Source of the DNA: Roseiarcus sp963822215 | GTDB taxonomy: Bacteria; Pseudomonadota; Alphaproteobacteria; Rhizobiales; Beijerinckiaceae | Direction of reading: 5' to 3' | DNA length: 64,000 bases | Assembly (NCBI GenBank): GCA_963822215.1 | Contig: CAWGGX010000008.1 | Coordinates: 248,001-312,000 of the forward strand | In this document: positions 46,785 through 55,934 of the stretch, piece by piece | Numbering within the stretch: position 1 is the first letter of the stretch | Layout of the letters: each line of letters opens with the position of its first letter | The notes under the pieces: generated by a model | Database searches by the model: none | What the model was told of the DNA's origin: nothing | What the model saw: the letters and a program-made list of their open reading frames with translations, nothing else | Made by a program: the position numbers and the translations under genes

Positions 46785-48314
46785 GTAACTCCCAAGCCCT
46801 TTACCCTGACGCGATCAAGGCGTGCATGATTTGATTTGGCGAGGCGGCGAGGGTTTGGAGGATGTTGGCGCCCTGTTTTCGGGCTGTCGAGACGACGGAT
46901 CTGAGGCTGGCGAAGATTTTGGCGCCGTCGAGGGTTCGGAAACACCCCGAGATTTTCATTTTGACCTTCATCATTCGCAGGTCCTGCTCGGCCAGATTGT
47001 TGGTGAAGGGCACGTCGAAATTGCTCATGAACCGGAGCGTTTCGGTCTTGAAGGTCTTCAGCCTTTCGAGCAGATTTTGTCCTGGGCGTTGTTTGGGGCG
47101 TCCGCGCCCGGGAGATTTCGTCTCCAGCTTGGGCAATTGACGATGAAAGGCGAGGCCGAGCCGAACCGCGGCCCAATAGCGCTCGACGAACGCCGCGATC
47201 GTCTCGGGCGGGAGCGCCGAGGCGCCCGCCTCGCGCGCCCCATTGACGGCGGCGTTGGCGTCGAGGAGGACCGCGCGCATGAGTTCGGCCCAGGGCTCCT
47301 TCTCAAACTCTATGAGAGCTTGGAGTTCGCGCAGGATATGCGCGTTGCAGAAGGCGTGCTCGACCGTGTCCATCCCGCGATAGGGCAAGAAGTGGTCATG
47401 CACGACGACGCCGTCCCGCAAATCCGTGGGGATGTCGCCGCGCTTTTCGCCCGCGCGATAGAAAGTGAAGGCCAAACTCGACGTCGTGTGCAGCCAGTGC
47501 AGCTTGCCGGCGATCCGATAGCCCGTCTCATCGAGGCAGCGAACCTTGGCCTCGGCCACGCGTTCGCCGATGGCCTTGTAGACTTCGCCCAGTTCGCCCG
47601 CCTTCTTGCCCACCCAGGCGACGACGCTGGCCGGACAGATCAACGGCGCGCCGAACAGATCGTTCAGCGCCTGCGCGACCCGATCCTCGGGGATGAGTTG
47701 ATGGATGTTGAGATAAATCGCCGCCGCCTTGATACGCTCGCCATATTGGGTCGGCGAGACCACGCCATCGGGAAACTCGGCCTTCGTCACGCCCCGGCAT
47801 TGCGCGCAATGATAGATCGAAGCCTGATGTTCCGTGACCAACAACGCACGCTCGGGAAGATCGAACACCTGGCGTTTCTCGACCCCAATCGCCGCCATCG
47901 GATCCAGAGACGAACCGCAATGGCCGCACGCGCAGGCCTCGTGCCGAACCACGGCGTCGGGATCGGCGACCTGACGCAACGTGCCGCCCTGATGGCCCTT
48001 CTGGCCCCCGCTCGGCTTGCCAGAGCGGCCGCGCAGGCTGCCCGCCACCCGCGGCTTCTTCTTCAACCCGTCGCTCGATGGCGGTTTCGAACTCGTCGAA
48101 CTGTCCAGACCCAATCGACGACGAAGTTCGACAACCTCCGCCTGAAGCGCCAAAACTTGGCGATTCAGCGAAGCGATAAGCTCCTCGACTTCCGCAGGAA
48201 GGGTCATCCCACCCTTGAGTCAAACTCGCCCCATTATGTCTTCATGAATTCGGCGCCAAAAACCAAATTCACAAACCCTGTGGCATTTCGGACTCACTCG
48301 GGCTTGGGAGTTAC
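46785..48314 (-). mobile_element. IS66-family insertion sequence (copy 1)
   Basis: A 1530 bp element. The perfect 15 bp inverted ends are GTAACTCCCAAGCCC (46785-46799, complement at 48300-48314). Identical 8 bp target copies TTTTTTCC flank it (46777-46784 and 48315-48322), the size expected for IS66. Only tnpC is present, without tnpA/tnpB. Confidence 0.92.
46801..48207 (-). CDS. tnpC: IS66-family transposase (TnpC)
   Basis: 468 residues. A leucine-zipper-like N-terminus (EELIASLNRQVLALQAEVVELRRRL) leads to SSKPPSSDGLKKK and a zinc-finger region with CGHCGSS and YHCAQC. The DDE domain shows RCLDETGYRIAG, VHDHFLPY, FCNAHILREL and FTNNLAEQDLRMMKVK. Complete and probably functional. It is 63% or so alike by eye to the second IS66 transposase at 54279; the two are different elements. 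Confidence 0.92.
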   Translation of the reverse strand: MTLPAEVEELIASLNRQVLALQAEVVELRRRLGLDSSTSSKPPSSDGLKKKPRVAGSLRGRSGKPSGGQKGHQGGTLRQVADPDAVVRHEACACGHCGSSLDPMAAIGVEKRQVFDLPERALLVTEHQASIYHCAQCRGVTKAEFPDGVVSPTQYGERIKAAAIYLNIHQLIPEDRVAQALNDLFGAPLICPASVVAWVGKKAGELGEVYKAIGERVAEAKVRCLDETGYRIAGKLHWLHTTSSLAFTFYRAGEKRGDIPTDLRDGVVVHDHFLPYRGMDTVEHAFCNAHILRELQALIEFEKEPWAELMRAVLLDANAAVNGAREAGASALPPETIAAFVERYWAAVRLGLAFHRQLPKLETKSPGRGRPKQRPGQNLLERLKTFKTETLRFMSNFDVPFTNNLAEQDLRMMKVKMKISGCFRTLDGAKIFASLRSVVSTARKQGANILQTLAASPNQIMHALIASG

Positions 48315-48354
48315 TTTTTTCCCTTCACTCTCCCGTAACCCATTGATAAGTCCC

Positions 48355-48465
48355 AATTCGCGGAAATTTTTTGCAACTTTTGGAAATGGATTGAAATTTT
48401 TGGAAGGCTTTTCGGAAGAAATTGAAGCCTTTGGCAGGAAAGTGAAGGAAATTGAAAATTCCCGA
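48355..48465. other. AT-rich, strand-biased tract
   Basis: A roughly 110-base stretch made of GGAAATTGA/TTGGAA-like pieces, much lower in GC than its surroundings and purine-biased on the plus strand. It lies just outside the IS66 copy. No coding signal. Confidence 0.4.
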
Positions 48466-48479
48466 GCCACCCCTATGCG

Positions 48480-48521
48480 CCTCATCCTGATCCCCAGGTC
48501 AAGCCCGGGGTCAGGACGAGG
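48480..48521. repeat. Palindromic intergenic repeat unit
   Basis: CCTCATCCTGATCCC and the complementary GGGGTCAGGACGAGG around AGGTCAAGCCC, an imperfect hairpin of the CCCGGG-TTGACC class common in Rhizobiales intergenic DNA. Confidence 0.55.
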
Positions 48522-48573
48522 AAGGCGCCATGACAACGCCGCTGGTCACCCGCCCTGGCAGTCACATTGACTC

Positions 48574-48827
48574 GTAACTGCTATGAAAATGATCCCGCAG
48601 GGATCATTTTCATCCATAATGGCGCGCCACAGGCGCTGGTTGCCTCCCAAGCCGGGACACGGAGTTGAGAGATTACACTCCGTCATCGCGAGCGAAGCGT
48701 GGCGATCCAGAGGAGCGTAGGGCCGCCCTGCGGTCTCCTGGATCGCCACGTCGCCCTGCGGGCTCCTGGCGATGACGGTGTTGACGTCCAACTCTCGGGC
48801 CCCGATCCAGCCCGTCCTGGCGGTTAC
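48574..48827. mobile_element. IS66-derived miniature element (MITE-like)
   Basis: 254 bp with no transposase. Ends are GTAACTGCTA at the left and the complement of GTAACCGCCA at the right, matching the second IS66 (GTAACTGCCA). Flanks ATTGACTC and ACTGGCTC agree at 6 of 8 bases, a decayed target duplication. Its left 85 bases match the left end of the IS66 at 52649, including a long hairpin at 48583-48613 (14 bp arms, loop GCA). It also contains palindromic repeat copy 2. Confidence 0.65.
48682..48776. repeat. Palindromic GTCATCGCGAGC repeat, copy 2
   Basis: A 95 bp imperfect palindrome starting GTCATCGCGAGCGAAGCG and ending GGCTCCTGGCGATGAC, matching the copy at 46645-46744. It sits inside the MITE-like element. 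Confidence 0.75.
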
Positions 48828-48940
48828 ACTGGCTCGGAAAAGGCGCCGCAACCCGCTGAAATCGCTTGAAACGGGCTCGAAAGCAGCGCCCGCCCCTCGT
48901 TCTCCCAGACGAGCAGGCGCTTTGGGAGTCTCGGTCGGCC

Positions 48941-51310
48941 CTATTCCGCCGCGACGAGTTTCCGGGCTGGCGTCAGGACAACCGGAGCCAGAGCGGCGGC
49001 GTTCAGCGACGCCGCACGTCGCTCGGCGTGGACCGGGCCGTACAGCGTGCTCCGCTGTTCCGGCGCCCGCCCGAGCGACCGGATGAGGTCCTCCATCGCC
49101 TCGGGCGGAAATTCCTGACCGTGCTCGGAGCCGGCCGCTCGGGAGATGCTCTCGTTCATCAGCGTGCCGCCGAGATCATTGGCGCCGGCTTTGAGGCACG
49201 CCGCCGCCCCCTGCGGTCCCATCTTGACCCAGGACGTCTGGATGTTCGTGATGTGGGGATGCAGCGCCAGCCGCGCCACCGCGTGCATCAATACGGCTTC
49301 CCGGAAGGTCGGCCCGCGCCGAGCGGCGCCCTTGAGATACATCGGCGCTTCCATGTGCACGAAGGGCAATGGCACGAATTCGGTGAAGCCGCCCGTCTCG
49401 ATCTGCAAATCCCGTAAGACCGTGAGATGCCTCGCCCACGACGGCGGTTGCTCGACATGCCCATACATGATCGTCGACGTCGTACGCAGGCCGAGACCAT
49501 GCGCGGCTCTCGCGACTTCGAGCCACTCTGCCGTGTTCACCTTGTCCGGGCAGATGACGGCGCGCACCTCGTCGTCCAGGATCTCGGCGGCGGTGCCGGG
49601 CAAGGTGCTTAAGCCGGCGGCCTTGAGCTGCGCCAGGAACGACCGGATTGGCATGCCAAGCGTCTTCGCGCCTTGTGTGACCTCCAATGGCGAGAAGGCG
49701 TGAATGTGCATATCCGGGACCGCCGCCTTGATGGCGCGGCAGATGCCGAGATAGGTCTCGCCGGTGTAGTCCGGATGGATGCCGCCCTGAAGGCAGACTT
49801 CGGTCGCGCCTCGCTCCCAGGCCTCGGTCGCCCTGCGCACGATTTCCTCAAGGGCGAGGTCGTAGGGCGCGCCGCGCAGCGCCTCATGCGTCTTACCCTT
49901 GGAAAAGGCGCAGAAATGGCAACGATAGGAGCAGATATTGGTATAGTTGATGTTGCGGTTGACGACGTAGCGGACGGTGTCGCCGCTCGTTTCCCGACGC
50001 AGGTCATCGGCCGCCTTAATGACCCGCTGGCAGTCGGCGTCGCGCGCCGCGAACAGACGCACGATCTCCGGCGCATCCAGGCCGCTGCCTGCTTGAGCGC
50101 GTTCGATGATATCCTCGATCGCTGGATCAACCGAGCGTGCGTGGATCGCCGGCGCCTGCGCAGTCGTCGTCGCGCCGGGCGCCCAATCGTCCTCGCGCGC
50201 CAAGCCTTCGGCGTCGCTCAAACGGCGCACCTGCGTGGCGATCTCCGCCGACGACCAGGTCGCGAGGTCGCGTGCGTAGGACGGATAGATGGGCAGCCGA
50301 GGCGCCAGGAGCTTGCCGGCGGCGGCGGTGCGCTCCGCAAGCTCCGTGATCGCCGGCCACGGCGCCTCCGGATTGACGTGATCCGGCGTGACGGGAGAGA
50401 CGCCGCCCCAGTCATTGATCCCTACCGCAATCAGCCGCGGATAGACGCCCGGCGACAGGTTGGGGGGCGCCTGGACATTCATCGTCGGGCCCAGGATCAG
50501 GCGGGCGGCGGCAATGCTCCAAAGCAGGTCGTCGAGATCGGGCTCCGCGGCGCCGGCGAGCTTGGTGCCCGGCTTGGCGCGGAAGTTCTGGACGATGACC
50601 TCCTGAACATGCCCGAAACGGCGGTGCAGATCGCGGATGGCGAACAGCGCCTCCAGGCGTTCGGCCCGTGTCTCGCCGATGCCAATCAGAATGCCGGTCG
50701 TGAACGGCACGCTGAGCTCGCCCGCCAGCCGCACCGTCTCGAGACGCGCCTCGGGCCGCTTATCGGGCGAGCCATAATGAACGCCGCCCGGTTCGCATAA
50801 GCGGGCGCTGAGCGATTCCAGCATGACGCCCTGGCTGGCCGATACTGTGCGCAGGCCGGCCATCTCGGACCGGCTCATCAGCCCGGGATTGGCGTGCGGC
50901 AGCAGTCCGGTCTCGCGCAACACAAGCGCGCACATCGCCTGGAGATAATCGATGGTGGCTTCGTGTCCGAGCGCGTTTAGTGCGTCACGGGCGGCGCTGT
51001 AGCGCAGCTCCGGCTTATCGCCGAGCGTGAAAAGCGCCTCCGTGCAGCCGGCGTCCGCCCCGGCGCGGGCGATGGCGAGCACCTCATCGGGGGAGAGATA
51101 GGCACGCCGTCCCGCGCGCGGCGGCTGGGCGAAGGTGCAGTAGTGGCAGACATCCCGGCAAAGATGGGTCAGCGGAATAAAGACCTTGCGCGAATAGGAG
51201 ATGTGGCGGCCATGCCCGTCATCGCGCAGACGGCCTGCGGCGTCGATTAACTCTGCGAGCGGGGCCCGCTCGAGCCAAACACAAAGGACCCGATCGCTCG
51301 AATCGTCCAT
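48941..51310 (-). CDS. fbiC: FO synthase, fused CofG-CofH (FbiC)
   Basis: 789 residues from the ATG at 51310 (a GTG at 51319 is possible). Two radical-SAM halves: the first with CRDVCHYC near residue 51 (CofG), the second with CSYRCHFC near residue 460 (CofH), each binding a 4Fe-4S cluster. Other blocks are GETRAERLEALFAIRDL and HNFRAKPGT-like QNFRAKPGTK in CofG, and LQGGIHPDYTGETYLG and PGTAAEILDDEVR in CofH. It makes the deazaflavin FO from tyrosine and a pyrimidine precursor. This fused form is usual in bacteria. It completes F420 synthesis with cofEDC, 11 kb away across IS insertions. Confidence 0.93.
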   Translation of the reverse strand: MDDSSDRVLCVWLERAPLAELIDAAGRLRDDGHGRHISYSRKVFIPLTHLCRDVCHYCTFAQPPRAGRRAYLSPDEVLAIARAGADAGCTEALFTLGDKPELRYSAARDALNALGHEATIDYLQAMCALVLRETGLLPHANPGLMSRSEMAGLRTVSASQGVMLESLSARLCEPGGVHYGSPDKRPEARLETVRLAGELSVPFTTGILIGIGETRAERLEALFAIRDLHRRFGHVQEVIVQNFRAKPGTKLAGAAEPDLDDLLWSIAAARLILGPTMNVQAPPNLSPGVYPRLIAVGINDWGGVSPVTPDHVNPEAPWPAITELAERTAAAGKLLAPRLPIYPSYARDLATWSSAEIATQVRRLSDAEGLAREDDWAPGATTTAQAPAIHARSVDPAIEDIIERAQAGSGLDAPEIVRLFAARDADCQRVIKAADDLRRETSGDTVRYVVNRNINYTNICSYRCHFCAFSKGKTHEALRGAPYDLALEEIVRRATEAWERGATEVCLQGGIHPDYTGETYLGICRAIKAAVPDMHIHAFSPLEVTQGAKTLGMPIRSFLAQLKAAGLSTLPGTAAEILDDEVRAVICPDKVNTAEWLEVARAAHGLGLRTTSTIMYGHVEQPPSWARHLTVLRDLQIETGGFTEFVPLPFVHMEAPMYLKGAARRGPTFREAVLMHAVARLALHPHITNIQTSWVKMGPQGAAACLKAGANDLGGTLMNESISRAAGSEHGQEFPPEAMEDLIRSLGRAPEQRSTLYGPVHAERRAASLNAAALAPVVLTPARKLVAAE

Positions 51311-51530
51311 CGCAATCACTCTGACGCCATTTCGAATGCGTCCATGTCGACGCCGGAACCGGACGGCGAATGATGTGGTATCTCTGTGGGCAATGCAAAC
51401 CAGTCGAGATGGGATGTCGAGCGGCTTCGAGGCGCCGATCTCTGGGCCCTTGGCGCAGCCGGAAGCTCATTCGGATCGCCGCCGAGCGCGGACGCGACGC
51501 CGAGCCCGATGGAGCGGTTCGGCCACGAGT

Positions 51531-51558
51531 TTGACGCGGATGTGACCGACAGTACCAT
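51531..51558 (+). promoter_or_regulatory. Putative promoter of the LLM gene
   Basis: TTGACG (51531-51536), 16 bases, TACCAT (51553-51558), 54 bases upstream of the LLM start. The rest of the 301-base divergent interval with fbiC shows no other recognisable site and no GAACGA dyad. Confidence 0.4.
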
Positions 51559-51611
51559 GACCAGCATGCGTCCTGTCGCGTGCTGACGCGGCGCATTCGG
51601 GAGTTCGACTG

Positions 51612-52475
51612 ATGAGGCAGGTGGGAAAACTAGGCGTCTGGTATCCGGTCGACCGTTTGGATGGAGACGGGATCAGGCACCTGCTCCGAACGGTTGAGGA
51701 CCTCGGCTACTCGACACTCTGGTACCCGGAAGCGGTCGGATACGAATCCCTCTCCATCGCCAGCTTCATGCTGGCGAACACGAGCCGCCTCGTCATCGGC
51801 AGCTCGATCGCGAACATCTACGCTCGCGACCCCTTCACCGCCAGGCGTGGCCTCAGGACATTGACCAGTCTCTACGACGACCGCTTCATCCTTGGCCTCG
51901 GCGTCAGCCATGCGCCCATGGTCGAAAAGCTGCGTGGTCACGTTTACGAGAAGCCCGTGCCGACCATGCGCCGCTATCTCGATAGCCTCTATGAGGATCC
52001 GTCGAACGCGGCGCAGTGGCCCGTCGTGATCGCGGCGCTGGGGCCGTTGATGCTGAAACTCGCCGCAGAGCGCACGGCAGGCGCCGTCCCCTACAACGTG
52101 ACGCCTGAACATACCCGCGAAGCGAGAGTGGCTTTGGGGCCGTATAAGCTGCTCGCGGTCGAGCAGAAGGTTTACCTTCAGACGGACGCGACAGCAGCTC
52201 GCGGCCTCGCGCGGCGAGAGCTGCATCGCTATCTGGCCTTGACCAACTACCGCAACAACTGGCTGCGTATCGGGTTTAGCGAAGCCGATCTCGCCGACGG
52301 CGGCTCGGACCGGTTCATCGATGCGATGGTGCTTTGGGGCGATGCAGCGACGATTGCGCAGGGCTTGAGGGCGCATCTGGAAGCAGGCGCCAATCAAGTC
52401 TGCATCCAGCCGATCCATGCGGAGGGAGACACGGAGGCGCGCGACCGAACCTTGACGGTGCTCGCCGACCTCTGA
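51612..52475 (+). CDS. LLM-class F420-dependent oxidoreductase (MSMEG_4141-type)
   Basis: 287 residues, luciferase-like TIM barrel. GVWYPVDRLDGDGIRHL, LGYSTLWYPEAVGYESLS, IASFMLANTSRLVIGSSIANIYARDP and FILGLGVSHAPMVE match the TIGR03620-type F420 subgroup. The C-terminus (LEAGANQVCIQPIH) is intact. It is a candidate user of F420H2; substrate unknown. Divergent from fbiC. Its downstream flank is the second IS66. Confidence 0.85.
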   Translation: MRQVGKLGVWYPVDRLDGDGIRHLLRTVEDLGYSTLWYPEAVGYESLSIASFMLANTSRLVIGSSIANIYARDPFTARRGLRTLTSLYDDRFILGLGVSHAPMVEKLRGHVYEKPVPTMRRYLDSLYEDPSNAAQWPVVIAALGPLMLKLAAERTAGAVPYNVTPEHTREARVALGPYKLLAVEQKVYLQTDATAARGLARRELHRYLALTNYRNNWLRIGFSEADLADGGSDRFIDAMVLWGDAATIAQGLRAHLEAGANQVCIQPIHAEGDTEARDRTLTVLADL

Positions 52476-52667
52476 TCCTTTTGAAACTCCGTCACGCCGC
52501 CCATCGGAGCTGCAAAATTGCAGCCGGTTTTCCAGGGTAGGGCCGCTGCGTCGAGGAAAACAGGCTACGAGTTTGTCGCGTTACAGAAGTGCAAAATCGC
52601 CGTGGCGCCAATCATTTCAGCTATCTGGACCGCTTTGACGACTTGCTGGTAACTGCCACGAAAATGG

Positions 52668-54135
52668 CTTCAGCGTGGATATGGGGTCATGCGGGCACGG
52701 CCTTTGGTTCGAGGGTGACGTTGTAGCCGAGGCGCTCGAGACGCCGTTTGAGGTTGGCGACGGTTCGGGTCTGGCTGATCTGGTCGAGATAGGCTTCGCC
52801 GAGATCGCGATAGGGCAGGTTTTTGGCGAGCATGTGATAGGCGGAGACGAGGATTTTGTGAGCGATGGCGAGCGCTGCGCGCAAGGCGCCGCGGCGCGCC
52901 TTGAGGCGGTGATACTTGTCCTTGAGATAGCTGCCCTTGGTTCGCGCCGCGGAAATCGCGGCGCCGACGAGCATGGTGCGCAGATGGACATTGCCCTTGC
53001 GGGCGCGGCCGCTCTTCTGCTTGCCGGCGCTCTCATGGTTGCCGGGACAGACGCCCGCCCAGGCCGACAAATGATAGACGCTCAGGAATACACTCATGTC
53101 GACGCCGATCTCGGCGATCAGCACGGCCGCGACCACCCAGTCGACGCCCGGAATCTGCATCAGGAGCGTGTGCGGCGCGCGATAGGGCTCGAGCCGCTCG
53201 TCAATGCGCAGGTCGAGCGCTGCGATGTCGGCCTCAATGGCTTCGAGCCGGCGCAGTTGCATCGCCAGGAGGAAGCGGTGATGCTCCTCCATCCGCCCTT
53301 CGAGCGCCAGAACCAGATCGTCCCGCTTACGGCGCAATTGCCCTCTGGCAAGGTCCGCCATCGCCTCGGCCGAGGCGCCGCCCTCGATCAGAGCCTTCAA
53401 CATGGCGCGCCCGGAAACCCCGAAGACGTCGCTGGCGACGCTGGCCAGCTTGATGTTGGCCGTCTCCAGGAGCTTCAGGAGCCGGTTGCGCTCGGCCGCC
53501 TGGCTCTCCACCAGCTTGCGGCGATAGCGCAGCAACTCGCGCAACTCGCGCTGCGGCGCCGGTGGGACGAAACTCTTGGCGATCAGCCCATGGCGGACCA
53601 GATCGGCGATCCACTCGGCGTCCTTCACATCGGTCTTGCGACCCGGCACGTTACGGATGTGCCGGGCGTTGCCGACGATCAGCTCGAAACACCCCTCGAG
53701 GACGGCATAGACCGGGCGCCAGTAAACGCCGGTGCTCTCCATCCCGACGTGCGTCACCCCAAGCTCTTGCAACCAGTCCCGCAACGCCTCCAGATCGCGC
53801 GTCATCGTCCGGAAGGTCCTGATCTCCTTCCTCGGCCGCTCGCCCGGGGCGCCGATCAAGACGCAGGCGACGACCGTCTCCTGATGCACGTCCACCCCGC
53901 AACACCGCTCAATGATGACCTCCATCCTCGCCTCCATCCAGGGGAAGGCGACCGTGACGCCGCAGGTATAGTCGAGACACTGCCACGCGTGCTCCCCGTT
54001 CCCGGGGGCTACAAAGAATGGTACCTCTATGCAGCGCGGGCCGGACTGCCAATCGGGGTCGCAAGCCACCGCAGTTTTGTCAGCCTTGCACGATCGCCCG
54101 TCGCAAAGACTCTGACAAATCGGCCCGCGCCGCCA
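52668..54135 (-). mobile_element. IS110-family element nested in the IS66 left end
   Basis: Limits were deduced by comparison with 48574-48650. There CGAAAATG-like and CATTTTCATCC sequences are joined through a hairpin loop; here they are separated by 1468 bp at 52667/54136. It is thus inserted in the loop of a palindrome. No terminal inverted repeats seen, as expected for this family. Confidence 0.7.
52687..53925 (-). CDS. IS110-family transposase
   Basis: 412 residues from the ATG at 53925 (MEVIIERCCGVDVHQETVVACV). DEDD domain: GVDVHQETV, MESTGVYWRPVYAVLE, RHIRNVPGRKTDVKDAEWIADL. C-terminal domain: LMQIPGVDWVVAAVLIAEIG and WAGVCPGNHESAGK. Belongs to a different subgroup from the one at 38399. 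Complete, so potentially active. Confidence 0.9.
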   Translation of the reverse strand: MEVIIERCCGVDVHQETVVACVLIGAPGERPRKEIRTFRTMTRDLEALRDWLQELGVTHVGMESTGVYWRPVYAVLEGCFELIVGNARHIRNVPGRKTDVKDAEWIADLVRHGLIAKSFVPPAPQRELRELLRYRRKLVESQAAERNRLLKLLETANIKLASVASDVFGVSGRAMLKALIEGGASAEAMADLARGQLRRKRDDLVLALEGRMEEHHRFLLAMQLRRLEAIEADIAALDLRIDERLEPYRAPHTLLMQIPGVDWVVAAVLIAEIGVDMSVFLSVYHLSAWAGVCPGNHESAGKQKSGRARKGNVHLRTMLVGAAISAARTKGSYLKDKYHRLKARRGALRAALAIAHKILVSAYHMLAKNLPYRDLGEAYLDQISQTRTVANLKRRLERLGYNVTLEPKAVPA

Positions 54136-54278
54136 CCATTTTCATCCATAATGGCGCGCCGCAGGCGCTGGTTGGCTGCCAAGCTGGGGTGAGTCCGAAA
54201 AGCCACACCGGACGGACGATTGATTGCGGCGCTGCGATTTTTCGAGACAGGGGCGCGGACTTCTGACTCAAGGGTGGA

Positions 54279-55676
54279 ATGGTCCTTCCGCCCGAAGTCG
54301 TGGAGCTGATCGACTCGCTCAGACGCGAGATCGAGGCGCTTCGGGCCGAGAACGCCGAGCTTCGGCGACGTCTGGGCTTGGACAGCTCCAACAGTTCCAA
54401 GCCGCCGTCGAGCGACGGGCTGAAGAAGAAGCCTCGGGTCTTGAAGAGCCTGCGCACGCGCTCGGGCAAGCCGAGCGGAGGCCAGAAAGGCCATCGCGGC
54501 GACACGCTGCGTCAGGTCGCCGAACCCGACGCGATCGTCGAGCACGCGGCCGAGGTATGCGAGCATTGCCGGGCGCTGCTTCTGGCGGATTCGAAGATCG
54601 GCGAGGAGAAGCGGCAGGTCTTCGATCTTCCGGAGAAGCCGCTGATCGTGACCGAGCACCGCGCGGCGATCCACGATTGCCCGGCTTGCGGCCTGAGGAC
54701 GCGCGCCGGGTTCCCCGAGGGCGTCGTTTCGCCGGCCCAGTATGGCGAGCGCGTCAAGGCGGCGGCCGTCTATCTCAACGCCCAGCAGCTCGTGCCCGAG
54801 GAACGAACCGCGCAGGTCCTGCAGGACCTGTTCGGGGCGGCGGCGGCCTGCGGCGCGAGCGTGGCGGCCTGGGTACGCCGCAAGGCCGGGGCGCTGGCGC
54901 CGGTCCACCGCGGCATCGGCGCATGCGTGGCGGGAGCGCCGGTGCGCTGCCTCGACGAAACGGGCTTGCGCATCGCCGGCGCCACCCGCTGGCTGCACAC
55001 CGCCTCGACCCTGACCCACACGTTCTATCGCGCCGGCGAGCCCCGCTCGGCCGTGCCCGAGTTCGAGGGCGGCGTCGTGGTCCACGACCACTGGCGCGCC
55101 TATTTGAGCCTCGAAACCGTCGATCACGCCTTCTGCAACGCCCATCTCCTGCGCGAGCTTCAGGCGGTTTGCGAACTCGACAAGGAGCCCTGGGCCGAGG
55201 CCCTGCGCGCGACGCTTCTCGACGCCGACGAGGCCGTGCGAACGGCCAAAGCGCAGGGCGCCTCGGCACTCCCCGCCGAAACCATCAAGGCGTTCGAGGA
55301 CCGCTATTGGGCCGCCGTCCGGGAAGGCCTCGCCCTGCACAGGAGCCTGCCGGCCTTCGATCCCTCGACCAACCCGAAAAAGCGCAAGAAGCAGCGGCCC
55401 GCTCACAATCTCCTCATCCGGTTCAAGACCTTCAAGGAGGCGACCCTCAGGTTCCTCACCGACTTCACCGTTCCCTTCACCAACAACCTTGCCGAACAAG
55501 ATTTGAGGATGATGAAGGTGAAGATCAAAATCTCGGGCGGCTTCCGAACCCTGCAAGGCGCCGTCGACTTCGCAAGCCTGCGCTCCGTGATCTCGTCGGC
55601 CAGAAAGCAGGGCCTCAACATCCGCAAAGCCCTGACCCTCGGCCCAGAACCTCTCGCCGCCGAACTGAACCTCTGA
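54279..55676 (+). CDS. tnpC: IS66-family transposase (TnpC)
   Basis: 465 residues. Coiled N-terminus (VVELIDSLRREIEALRAENAELRRRL), SSKPPSSDGLKKK, zinc-finger cysteines (CEHCRALL and CPACGLR), DDE core (RCLDETGLRIAG, VHDHWRAY, FCNAHLLREL) and FTNNLAEQDLRMMKVK near the end. Intact. Related to but distinct from the transposase at 46801. Confidence 0.92.
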   Translation: MVLPPEVVELIDSLRREIEALRAENAELRRRLGLDSSNSSKPPSSDGLKKKPRVLKSLRTRSGKPSGGQKGHRGDTLRQVAEPDAIVEHAAEVCEHCRALLLADSKIGEEKRQVFDLPEKPLIVTEHRAAIHDCPACGLRTRAGFPEGVVSPAQYGERVKAAAVYLNAQQLVPEERTAQVLQDLFGAAAACGASVAAWVRRKAGALAPVHRGIGACVAGAPVRCLDETGLRIAGATRWLHTASTLTHTFYRAGEPRSAVPEFEGGVVVHDHWRAYLSLETVDHAFCNAHLLRELQAVCELDKEPWAEALRATLLDADEAVRTAKAQGASALPAETIKAFEDRYWAAVREGLALHRSLPAFDPSTNPKKRKKQRPAHNLLIRFKTFKEATLRFLTDFTVPFTNNLAEQDLRMMKVKIKISGGFRTLQGAVDFASLRSVISSARKQGLNIRKALTLGPEPLAAELNL

Positions 55677-55934
55677 CACCGGGCTTCCCTTCCACTCCCA
55701 TTCGAAGCAGAACCAATCCATCCGCCGCCCCAGTGGCGAGAAATGCTCAACACGACAGCCGGCTTGGCAGTTACACTTGCTGGGGAAGCGCGCCGAAAGA
55801 TATTTTATGCGCTCTGAGGGAATTGTCGTTTTCGATACCGCACGCGGTGAGCCGTCGCCTCGACAAATTAAAATCGAACCAAGACGCGTCCGCGCTCTAT
55901 GTGCGCATACCACATTTATTTTCGGATTGCGTAG

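Larger units (their letters stand above)
52649..55774 (+). mobile_element. IS66-family element (copy 2) carrying a nested IS110
   Basis: Outer ends GTAACTGCCA (52649) and its complement ending at 55774. Identical 8 bp target copies ACTTGCTG lie at 52641-52648 and 55775-55782. Without the nested element (about 1468 bp) its length is about 1658 bp. The left terminal region matches the MITE-like element at 48574. The element closes the right edge of the F420 island. Confidence 0.88.

Noticed and set aside
46822..48570. 582-codon plus-strand frame
   Set aside because: Antisense of the IS66 transposase gene; composition follows the reverse strand.
54027..55913. 628-codon minus-strand frame
   Set aside because: Antisense of the second IS66 transposase; no domains.
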